Shown: piece by piece, positions 1-5,908 of the stretch
Position numbering within the stretch: the first letter of the stretch is position 1
Layout of the letters: every line of letters begins with the position of its first letter
Origin: Prevotellaceae bacterium
GTDB taxonomy: Bacteria > Bacteroidota > Bacteroidia > Bacteroidales > UBA932
Assembly (NCBI GenBank): GCA_031254635.1
Contig: JAIRUB010000056.1
Coordinates: forward strand, 1-5,945
Direction: 5' to 3'
Length of the DNA: 5,945 nucleotides
Position numbers and translations under genes: made by a program
Notes under the pieces: model-generated
Databases searched by the model: none
Told to the model about the DNA's origin: nothing
Seen by the model: only the letters and a program-made list of their open reading frames with translations

Positions 1-1
1 G

Positions 2-151
2 ATGGCACAAAGATATAACAAGCAAATCAATTATGAGAAAATGTTGCAAAAAAACAGCCTGAAATTTGAGCACTTGAAGCCTTCGTCTATTTTTCAGCCT
101 GAAATTTGGGCATTACTCCAATATTTTCAAAATGAATTTGTTGGGATTTGA
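2..151 (+). CDS. Possible 3' end of an unidentified gene, or a 49-codon small ORF
   Basis: This frame is open from the window edge to a TGA at 149-151. If the ATG at 2-4 is internal, this is the C-terminal end of a longer gene cut by the window. If it is the start, the product is a 49-residue peptide (MAQRYNKQINYEKML at the start, QNEFVGI at the end). I recognise no family. In favour, 49 codons without a stop in AT-rich DNA is somewhat unlikely by chance, and the frame ends 3 bp before the convergent GH3 stop, a tight tail-to-tail arrangement. Against, the two copies of the 18-bp direct repeat inside it fall in different reading frames, and a promoter-like motif on the opposite strand (8-15) would sit within it. 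The stretch could instead be intergenic. No start or ribosome binding site can be judged because nothing upstream is visible. Confidence 0.3.
   Translation: MAQRYNKQINYEKMLQKNSLKFEHLKPSSIFQPEIWALLQYFQNEFVGI
8..15 (-). promoter_or_regulatory. Promoter-like -7 motif reading out of the left edge (tentative)
   Basis: The minus strand reads TATCTTTG here, a full match to the Bacteroidota -7 consensus TAnnTTTG. No good TTTG lies at the usual 19-21 bp upstream, where only an ATTTTC-like stretch is present. If real, it would start a leftward gene outside the window, and 1-154 would be intergenic. This competes with the plus-strand reading frame at 2-151. Confidence 0.22.
55..112. repeat. Pair of 18-bp imperfect direct repeats, 40-bp period
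   Basis: The 18 bases CAGCCTGAAATTTGAGCA at 55-72 recur at 95-112 with one change, a G at position 109 in place of A. The spacer is 22 bp and the period 40 bp. The flanks do not match, so the unit is well bounded. The period is not a multiple of three, so this is not a protein repeat in the overlapping frame. The second copy also contains the near-palindrome TTTCAG-C-CTGAAA (92-104). A chance match of this length within about 150 bp is very unlikely. Possible origins are paired protein-binding sites, the edge of a longer tandem array left of the window, or a local duplication. Confidence 0.75.
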
Positions 152-154
152 ATT

Positions 155-1672
155 TTATTTACTGAATAGCTCTAACAAATCCTCCACATATTCCCGTGTG
201 TTGCTTAGACGGGGAACTTTGTTTTGCCCGCCTAACTTATTGCGGCTTTCCATCCATCTGTAAAAGGTGCCAACAGGAACAGCGTGTAATTGTAAGCGGC
301 GCAACGTAGTGTTTTTAGCACGTTTAGCTTCGTAATCGGAATTTTCTGCACAAAGGGCGGCATCAAGCAAGTTAGCAAATTCTTCTACATCTTTGGGAGC
401 TACGGTAAATTCAATGACCCACTCATGGGCACCTTTAGCAGAACTGTCCATGAAAATGGGCGCTACCGTGTAGTCGGTAATTTGTGCGCCGGTGGCTTCG
501 CAAGCTCTATGTAGCGCGTTTTCTGCATTATCGATAATTAATTCTTCGCCAAATGTATTGATAAAATGGCGGGTGCGACCGGTGATTTTAATTTTGTGCG
601 GATACAACGAAGTAAACATCGCCGTATCGCCTATAAGGTATCGCCATAATCCACCCGAAGTGCTTATGACAATAGCATAATTTATCCATTTTTTTGCGGT
701 TTCTATGGTGTCTGGAGTATAATGACCATCTTGGGCATCCTGAAGCTTTCCGAGGGGAATAAACTCATAAAAAACGTCGTTTTCGGGTAAAAGTAACATA
801 GAAGAATCAGCAGGGTCGTCCTGAAAGGCAAAAAAACCTTCGGAGGCGTTGTAAATATCCATGTAATGCATATTGTCCGACGGAATGAGTTCGCGGTATT
901 GTTCACGGTAGGGTGTGAAACTGATGCCTCCGTGCATAAACAATTCCATATTTGGCCATAATTCAAGTAAATTTCTCTTTCCGCTAAATTCCAAAATTTT
1001 TTTCATAAGAACAAGATTCCAGGATGGAACACCGGCAAAAGAACTTACGTTTTGCTTACAAGCTTCGGCAGCAATGCGTTCTACTTTAGTTTCGAAGTCG
1101 GCAATGAGCGCAGTATTCCGCTTAGGAACGCGCTTAAATTCAGTATACCATGGAGAATTTTGAATCAGGATAGCCGAAAGATCGCCGTAGCGGATGTCGG
1201 CAGCTTGTTCATCGGGCTGGTGGCTGCCGCCAAGGGTCAACGTTTTGCCGGATAGCAATTTCGACTTCGGATAATTATGCAGATAAACACTGATTACATC
1301 TTTTGATCCTTTATAATGACAACGCTGCAAAACCTCCCTGCTTACCGGAATAAATTTACTTTTTCCGGCAGTAGTGCCGCTCGATTTGGCAAACCAACGT
1401 ACAGGCGCATTCCATAGTATGTTTTGCTCCCCTTGCAACATCCGGTTAATGTAGGGCACAAAATCGTCGTACTCGTGAATGGGTACGTACTGCTGAAAAT
1501 TGTCAATATGGCAAATCGTGTCGTACCTGTATTTCTGCCCGAAAAAGGTGTCACGGCCGGCTTTCAATAAACGCTTAAACACCCGCTGTTGTGCAGCCCA
1601 TGGATTATTCCGACATGCCTCTATTTGCCGGAGGCGCGAAGTGGTAAGCAAACGAGTTAGGGTGGTAATCAT
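155..1672 (-). CDS. GH3-family acyl-acid-amido synthetase
   Basis: This is a 505-residue member of the GH3 family, named after the plant auxin-responsive proteins. These are adenylate-forming (ANL superfamily) enzymes that activate a carboxylic acid with ATP and join it to an amino acid. The three nucleotide-binding motifs are intact: SSGTTAGKSK (97-106), YNASEG (274-279) and RYLIGD (344-349). The mobile C-terminal domain follows the GRTRHF hinge (365-370) and carries GGQNKVPRL (481-489), whose Lys485 is the probable catalytic lysine of that domain. No signal peptide or membrane segment is seen, so it should be cytosolic. The length is normal for bacterial homologues, and the ATG at 1672 fits their N-terminus. 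It lies 34 nt downstream of pheS and is probably co-transcribed. The acid and amine substrates of the Bacteroidota proteins are not settled to my knowledge. Assignment to the family is secure, but the reaction is inferred. Confidence 0.93.
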   Translation of the reverse strand: MITTLTRLLTTSRLRQIEACRNNPWAAQQRVFKRLLKAGRDTFFGQKYRYDTICHIDNFQQYVPIHEYDDFVPYINRMLQGEQNILWNAPVRWFAKSSGTTAGKSKFIPVSREVLQRCHYKGSKDVISVYLHNYPKSKLLSGKTLTLGGSHQPDEQAADIRYGDLSAILIQNSPWYTEFKRVPKRNTALIADFETKVERIAAEACKQNVSSFAGVPSWNLVLMKKILEFSGKRNLLELWPNMELFMHGGISFTPYREQYRELIPSDNMHYMDIYNASEGFFAFQDDPADSSMLLLPENDVFYEFIPLGKLQDAQDGHYTPDTIETAKKWINYAIVISTSGGLWRYLIGDTAMFTSLYPHKIKITGRTRHFINTFGEELIIDNAENALHRACEATGAQITDYTVAPIFMDSSAKGAHEWVIEFTVAPKDVEEFANLLDAALCAENSDYEAKRAKNTTLRRLQLHAVPVGTFYRWMESRNKLGGQNKVPRLSNTREYVEDLLELFSK

Positions 1673-1677
1673 TATTT

Positions 1678-1700
1678 GTTTAACTGTTTAATTGTTAAAC
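1678..1700. repeat. 7-bp perfect inverted repeat between pheS and the GH3 gene
   Basis: GTTTAAC (1678-1684) and GTTAAAC (1694-1700) are exact reverse complements around a 9-nt loop, and further TTTAA words lie in and beside them. The repeat occupies most of the 34-nt gap and ends 5 bp before the GH3 start codon. In the transcript it would form a weak AU-rich hairpin over the GH3 ribosome-binding region. No U-run follows it on the minus strand, so it is not a standard terminator. It could be a protein-binding site, a processing site or chance. Confidence 0.5.
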
Positions 1701-1706
1701 TTTAAA

Positions 1707-2729
1707 CTACATAGCCGTTTTAAACTGATTGAGAAAACGCACGTCGTTCTCGAAGTAGTGGCGCAGGTCTTTCACTTGCCATTTGAGCATGGCAATGCGC
1801 TCAATACCCATGCCGAAAGCAAAGCCGGTATATTTTTTGCTATCAATGCCCGAAGCTTCCAAAACATTGGGGTCAACCATGCCGCAACCCATGATTTCGA
1901 GCCATCCGGTATGCTTGCAGACATTGCAGCCCTTTCCTTTACAGATATTACAACTTACATCCACCTCGCCGCTGGGTTCGGTAAAAGGAAAATACGAGGG
2001 ACGCAGTCGTGTTTGCACATCGGCGCCGAACATTTCGCGAGCAAAGTAAAGAATCGATTGCTTCATATCGGCAAATGATACGTTTTCGTCGATATATAGG
2101 CCTTCTATCTGATGAAAAATGCAGTGCGCCCGCGCCGAGATAGCCTCATTACGGAACACGCGGCCCGGACAAATGATGCGAATCGGCGGCTTTTGGCTTT
2201 CCATAGCACGCACCTGCACTGAACTGGTATGTGTGCGCAAGATGATAGGATTGTCGCCGGTAGTCACAAAAAAGGTGTCCTGCATATCGCGGGCCGGATG
2301 TTCGGGCGGGAAATTAAGGGCACCGAATACATGATAATCATCTTCTACTTCAGGCCCCTCGGCTACTGTATATCCCAAATGTTTAAAAATGTCAATAATC
2401 TCGTTGCGCACAATCGACAAAGGATGGCGTGTGCCGAGTGGCCTAGGTTGCCCGGGCATACTTGTATCCAATGATGTTACTGTTTCGGATTGTGCTTCGA
2501 TTTGTTCGCGTAAACGATTGATGTACTCGCCGGCTCTTACTTTCAGTTGGTTTAATTTTTGCCCAAGTTCGCGTTTTTCTTCAGCGGTTACCTGCTTAAA
2601 ATCCTCGAACAACATAGTGATGCTGCCCTTCTTTCCGAGCAGTTGCACACGAATGGCTTCTACCTCTTCCTTGTTTTTAGCAGCTAAATGCTCTATTTCT
2701 GATAGTAATTGTTCTATTTTGTTGCGCAT
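1707..2729 (-). CDS. pheS: Phenylalanyl-tRNA synthetase, alpha subunit
   Basis: This 340-residue class IIc aminoacyl-tRNA synthetase subunit forms an (alpha-beta)2 enzyme with PheT and charges tRNA-Phe in the cytosol. The N-terminal helical, coiled-coil-like arm (about 1-85) is rich in E, K, Q and L. Motif 2 covers about 189-210 and includes FRNE (192-195). Motif 3 is GFAFGMGIER (302-311), in which Ala304 matches the alanine that sets amino-acid size selectivity in E. coli PheS. The Phe pocket shows YFPFTEPS (246-253). Cys260, Cys263, Cys268 and Cys271 form a CxxC-x4-CxxC insertion that could bind metal. E. coli PheS is 327 residues, so the extra length is mostly this insertion. The start at 2729 gives the expected N-terminus and lies inside the upstream isomerase gene (16-nt overlap), with only a weak GGCGAA as ribosome binding site, so translational coupling is likely. 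No pheT is present in the window. Confidence 0.98.
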   Translation of the reverse strand: MRNKIEQLLSEIEHLAAKNKEEVEAIRVQLLGKKGSITMLFEDFKQVTAEEKRELGQKLNQLKVRAGEYINRLREQIEAQSETVTSLDTSMPGQPRPLGTRHPLSIVRNEIIDIFKHLGYTVAEGPEVEDDYHVFGALNFPPEHPARDMQDTFFVTTGDNPIILRTHTSSVQVRAMESQKPPIRIICPGRVFRNEAISARAHCIFHQIEGLYIDENVSFADMKQSILYFAREMFGADVQTRLRPSYFPFTEPSGEVDVSCNICKGKGCNVCKHTGWLEIMGCGMVDPNVLEASGIDSKKYTGFAFGMGIERIAMLKWQVKDLRHYFENDVRFLNQFKTAM

Positions 2730-3400
2730 TTCGCCGGTTGTATATTAACAATGAAAATATCTTTCACCGGGCGCTCAATAGCAACGTTGGTGGGTGTAGT
2801 AGCAATTTTATCAATAATGTCAAATCCCTTTATTGTTTCGCCGAATATGCTATAAGCGCCGTCTAAATGTGAGGCAGCGCCATGCACTATGTAGAACTGT
2901 GAACCCGATGATGCTTTTTCCGGATTAGCAGCATCGCCACGGCGCGCTGCTGCCAAAGCGCCTTTTTTATGTTTGTACTTAGGTAATATTTCGGCAGGAA
3001 TAGTATAGCCGGGGCCACCGGAACCGTACTTAACATCGGGTTGTGGATTGCGCGATTGCGGATCGCCAACCTGAATCATAAATCCGTTAATTACGCGGTG
3101 AAAAATTAATCCGTTAAAAAAACCTTCGGAGGCTAATTTTACAAAGTTGTCGCGGTGTAAAGGCGTATCTTTATATAATTTAATAGTGATAACGCCCTCG
3201 CTGGTTTCAATGTCCAATACGGGTTCCTCGCCCAATACGGAAGGGTCAAATGAAAGTTTTGGTTCCATAGCTGTTGTTTGTTGTGTTGCTGTTTGTTCTG
3301 CCGGAATTTGTTGCGCCGCTGTTTTGGGTGCAGGATTGTTGCCGCAAGCTACGAACAAGGACGCAGCTAAAACAGTAGTAAAAATGGGGGTTGTTTTCAT
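2714..3400 (-). CDS. Cyclophilin-type peptidyl-prolyl cis-trans isomerase, predicted lipoprotein
   Basis: This 228-residue protein should catalyse proline isomerisation during folding of exported proteins. The N-terminus is a lipoprotein signal, with a hydrophobic segment ending in LFVAC and Cys19 as the lipidated residue. The residues after Cys19 (GNNPA) lack the acidic run of Bacteroidota surface-export signals, so the protein probably faces the periplasm. A flexible A/Q/T/P-rich linker spans about 21-46 and the cyclophilin fold about 60-225. The family signature is clear: FHRVINGFMIQVGDP (100-114) contains the catalytic Arg102 and Gln110, and GSQFYI (166-171) is also present. The residue matching cyclophilin A Trp121 is His178 (HLDG), which suggests low cyclosporin sensitivity. 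The reading frame extends to an ATG at 3475, but the ATG at 3400 is chosen because it places the signal peptide at the terminus and lies about 37 nt from a likely transcription start. It is the first gene of the cluster and overlaps pheS by 16 nt. Confidence 0.95.
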   Translation of the reverse strand: MKTTPIFTTVLAASLFVACGNNPAPKTAAQQIPAEQTATQQTTAMEPKLSFDPSVLGEEPVLDIETSEGVITIKLYKDTPLHRDNFVKLASEGFFNGLIFHRVINGFMIQVGDPQSRNPQPDVKYGSGGPGYTIPAEILPKYKHKKGALAAARRGDAANPEKASSGSQFYIVHGAASHLDGAYSIFGETIKGFDIIDKIATTPTNVAIERPVKDIFIVNIQPAKCATK

Positions 3401-3425
3401 AATTCGGTATTTATACGTAACTTTG
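3394..3425 (+). promoter_or_regulatory. Weak promoter candidate for the patatin/outer-membrane gene
   Basis: TAACTTTG (3418-3425) is a full match to TAnnTTTG on the plus strand and the only one found between 3401 and 3496. The -33 region is poor, with TTTT at 3394-3397 and a 20-bp spacer. If used, transcription would start near 3430 and the leader would be about 67 nt. Its transcript would run through the opposing promoter at 3442-3472. Confidence 0.3.
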
Positions 3426-3441
3426 ATATTTATTTTGTACG

Positions 3442-3472
3442 CAAAAGTAGGCATTTTTATCGAAATAGCCAA
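3442..3472 (-). promoter_or_regulatory. Promoter candidate for the isomerase-pheS-GH3 cluster
   Basis: On the minus strand, TACTTTTG (3449-3442) matches the Bacteroidota -7 consensus TAnnTTTG exactly. A TTG at 3472-3470 lies 20 bp upstream as a -33 element, and a second TTTTG (3477-3473) is 3 bp further out. Transcription would start near 3437, giving a leader of about 37 nt before the ATG at 3400. This is the best promoter for the three minus-strand genes; no other was noted in the gaps between them. Confidence 0.6.
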
Positions 3473-3496
3473 CAAAATGTTTTGAGGCTGCCAAAA

Positions 3497-5797
3497 ATGA
3501 AAAAGATATTAGGAACCATATTGCTTATTCTTTCCCTTCAATCCGGTTTCGGCCAAACCGTAGGCTTGGTATTAAGCGGCGGCGGGGCTAAGGGATTAAG
3601 TCATATAGGAGTTATTAAGGCTTTGGAAGAAAACGGTATTCCCATTGATTATGTTGCAGGGACTTCCATTGGCGCAGTTATAGCCTCATTATATGCTATC
3701 GGATATACAGCCGATGAAATGATTGTTCTCTTGCAATCGAAAGATTTTCGTAATTGGTATAAGGGCTATGTTCCGGAACGAGAGCAGTGTTATGTATTTG
3801 ATTATGAGCAAACTTCTGAAATATTAGGCCTGCGGTTCGATATTAAAAAGAGCGGTTTCAGTTTGAGTTTTCCCAGCAGTTTAGTTTCTCCTTATCAAAT
3901 GGATTTGGCTGTGATGCAACTTTTTTCAGCCGCCGATGCAGTATCAGGCCATAATTTCGACAGTTTGATGGTGCCTTTCCGATGTGTTGCTTCCGATATA
4001 GTAGAAAAAAAGGCCTACATTGCCCGAACCGGTAATTTGGGTACTATGGTACGGGCTTCGATGTCCTTCCCTTTTTATTTCAAAGGCGTAAAAGTTGACT
4101 CTACCATGTTGTTCGACGGTGGTTTTTATAATAATTTCCCGTGGAATATAATGGATAGCGATTTTCAACCTGCTTTTATTATCGGCGCTAAATGTACTGC
4201 TAATCCTACCCGCCCCGATGAAGATGATTTGTATAATCAGATAGAGAATATGTTGATGTTTGAAACCAATTATCGCTTACCCAACAATAGAGGTGTAATG
4301 ATTGAAACCAAGTCAGACGATATATCCTTGTTCGATTTTTCAAAATTATCAATATTGGTAGAAGAAGGTTACAGGAATACCTTAGCCATGATGGACTCCA
4401 TTAAGGCGCGAACAGAACGGCGGGTATCGCCAAAGGAACTACAGACTAAACGGACGGCTTTCAAGTCGCGTATGCCTGAACTTCGTTTTAAAAATGTAAA
4501 GGTATCAGGTAAAGTAAATGATAAGCAAATTAATTTTATCGACAGAATGATGCGTGCCGATAAATATGCTGCCTTCGATTTTAACACTTTGCGCCAACGT
4601 TATTTTCGTATAATATCAACAAATAATGTCAACACTTTTTTTCCTACGGCCGAATATGACAGTCTTTCTGGATTTTTCGATTTGCATATCAGGGCCACGC
4701 CTACCTCGCATTTCTATGCTGCCATTGGCGGAAATATTTCTTCCTTATCATTGAACCAATTATACCTTGGCCTCGATTGGCATGTGATGGCCACCAATAT
4801 GTACAGGGTGGGTTTGCAGTTTACGCTCGGACGTTTCTTTTCCGGCGCCAAACTAACAGGAAGAGGTTATCTTAATGTGTGGCCTGCTTATTTTTATGAA
4901 TTGGAGTTAAATGCTTTGCAATTCGATTATTATAAGGGCTCGCAAGATTTGATGTTTGCCGATAAACGCCCCAGCTACTTACAGGAAAACGATGCATACG
5001 GCAGAATTAATTTAGGAGTTCCCATTTTTCCTATACAAAATTTTATTCTGAAAGCCGGAGCATCTATTGGTGTTTCCATTAATAATTATTATCAGACAGA
5101 TAATTTCTCCTCCTTGGATACCACCGACTGTATGCAATTAAATTATGTCTCCCCGCAGGTAATTGTTGAACGAAACACATTAAATTACAAACAATACGCC
5201 TGGCAGGGGAAGAAGCAGCATATATCGCTGCGCTATGTGTATGGCAGAGAAGATTTCATTCCTGGTAATTTATTCAAAGTCTGGTCAGAGCCTACTGTCA
5301 ATTACCATAACTGGTTAGCGGCGCGTTTACAAAGTGAATGGTATATTCGCCTGAGCCCCTGGGTTTCGGTAGGAATGCACATCGACTTAATGCTTTCTAC
5401 CAAATCGGAATTTGGCAATCATTTTTCAACCATGCTGATGTTGCCTGCTTTCACTCCAACGCCGCACAGTCAAACGCTGTTTTTACAGGATTACAGAGCC
5501 AATATTTTTGTGGGTTTCGGGTTTATCCCTATTGTTACCATTACCGATAAATTGTTGTTGCACTTCGGCGGCTATTTGTTTCAACCTTATGAGTCTTTAA
5601 TGCTAGACACCGATGGCATATATTATTCCCAGCCTTGGGCTAACCGTGCATATATTGCTACCGGCGCTTTTGTGTGGCATACGCCCTTAGGCCCCCTGAG
5701 TGTTTCTGCTAATTACTACAGCAATGCAACCAACAACTGGTACATACAACTAAATTTCGGATATTTATTGTTTAATAAAAAAGGACTTGATTATTAA
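3497..5797 (+). CDS. Patatin-like phospholipase with POTRA-like segment and BamA-type outer-membrane barrel
   Basis: This 766-residue protein resembles type Vd (PlpD-like) patatin autotransporters. Residues 1-19 form a signal peptide, with cleavage likely near GFG|QT. The patatin domain (about 22-300) begins at once with the oxyanion loop SGGGAKG (27-33). It continues with the nucleophile elbow GTSIGA (55-60, Ser57) and DGG (207-209, Asp207), so the Ser-Asp dyad is complete and lipid acyl-hydrolase activity is expected. A single POTRA-like region spans about 328-400. The rest (about 400-766) has alternating, aromatic-rich segments typical of an outer-membrane barrel, with a final strand-like WYIQLNFGYLLF (748-759) and a terminal Tyr. 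The ATG at 3497 is chosen over a TTG at 3482 because it starts the signal peptide, and GAGG (3484-3487) lies 9 nt upstream. It diverges from the isomerase gene. Whether the patatin domain sits outside the cell or in the periplasm, and its lipid substrate, are not shown. Confidence 0.93.
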   Translation: MKKILGTILLILSLQSGFGQTVGLVLSGGGAKGLSHIGVIKALEENGIPIDYVAGTSIGAVIASLYAIGYTADEMIVLLQSKDFRNWYKGYVPEREQCYVFDYEQTSEILGLRFDIKKSGFSLSFPSSLVSPYQMDLAVMQLFSAADAVSGHNFDSLMVPFRCVASDIVEKKAYIARTGNLGTMVRASMSFPFYFKGVKVDSTMLFDGGFYNNFPWNIMDSDFQPAFIIGAKCTANPTRPDEDDLYNQIENMLMFETNYRLPNNRGVMIETKSDDISLFDFSKLSILVEEGYRNTLAMMDSIKARTERRVSPKELQTKRTAFKSRMPELRFKNVKVSGKVNDKQINFIDRMMRADKYAAFDFNTLRQRYFRIISTNNVNTFFPTAEYDSLSGFFDLHIRATPTSHFYAAIGGNISSLSLNQLYLGLDWHVMATNMYRVGLQFTLGRFFSGAKLTGRGYLNVWPAYFYELELNALQFDYYKGSQDLMFADKRPSYLQENDAYGRINLGVPIFPIQNFILKAGASIGVSINNYYQTDNFSSLDTTDCMQLNYVSPQVIVERNTLNYKQYAWQGKKQHISLRYVYGREDFIPGNLFKVWSEPTVNYHNWLAARLQSEWYIRLSPWVSVGMHIDLMLSTKSEFGNHFSTMLMLPAFTPTPHSQTLFLQDYRANIFVGFGFIPIVTITDKLLLHFGGYLFQPYESLMLDTDGIYYSQPWANRAYIATGAFVWHTPLGPLSVSANYYSNATNNWYIQLNFGYLLFNKKGLDY

Positions 5798-5908
5798 AAA
5801 TTTCGCACTTCATTGATCTAAGTCTAATACGATTTTGAAAAATAAATTAGCTTAATATTTTGTAGATTGGTTTTTTTGTTGTATTTTTGGTCTTAAATAA
5901 TAAACATT
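5798..5908. other. Intergenic gap without a clear terminator
   Basis: These 111 nt separate the patatin gene from the next gene on the same strand. They are strongly AT-rich. Apart from the promoter at 5859-5889, I see only a short ATTA-GCT-TAAT hairpin (about 5846-5856), which is too weak to be called an intrinsic terminator. I see no RNA gene. Confidence 0.5.
5859..5889 (+). promoter_or_regulatory. Bacteroidota-type promoter for the gene starting at 5909
   Basis: TTTG (5859-5862) as the -33 element and TATTTTTG (5882-5889, a TAnnTTTG match) as the -7 element are separated by 19 bp, the usual spacing. Transcription would begin about 5893-5896, giving a leader of about 15 nt. Both elements match fully, although the AT-rich, T-run-rich background makes such matches easier to find by chance. 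Confidence 0.6.

Noticed and set aside
48..54. T7 run on the minus strand as an intrinsic terminator for the GH3 cluster
   Set aside because: The bases just upstream on that strand do not form a stem. The nearby CAGGCTG words are direct, not inverted, repeats.
1692..2078. 128-codon plus-strand open frame antisense to pheS
   Set aside because: It lies wholly over the well-supported 3' part of pheS and the adjoining gap, has no recognisable domain, and is explained as a shadow of PheS codon use.
2389..2748. 119-codon plus-strand open frame antisense to the 5' part of pheS
   Set aside because: It is opposite a conserved coding sequence, and its cysteine- and serine-rich composition looks like antisense translation. 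No promoter or ribosome binding site supports it.
3261..3320. TTG/TGT-rich low-complexity stretch as a phase-variable microsatellite
   Set aside because: The units are irregular and encode the Q/T/A linker of the isomerase. There is no uniform repeat long enough to suggest slippage control.
3401..3475. 25-residue N-terminal extension of the isomerase from the ATG at 3475
   Set aside because: It would put 25 residues in front of a lipoprotein signal peptide and would place the start upstream of the best promoter -7 element.
3147..3485. 112-codon plus-strand open frame antisense to the isomerase
   Set aside because: Its apparent hydrophobic, cysteine-rich stretch is the reverse of the A/Q/T linker and signal peptide codons. 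It is a shadow.
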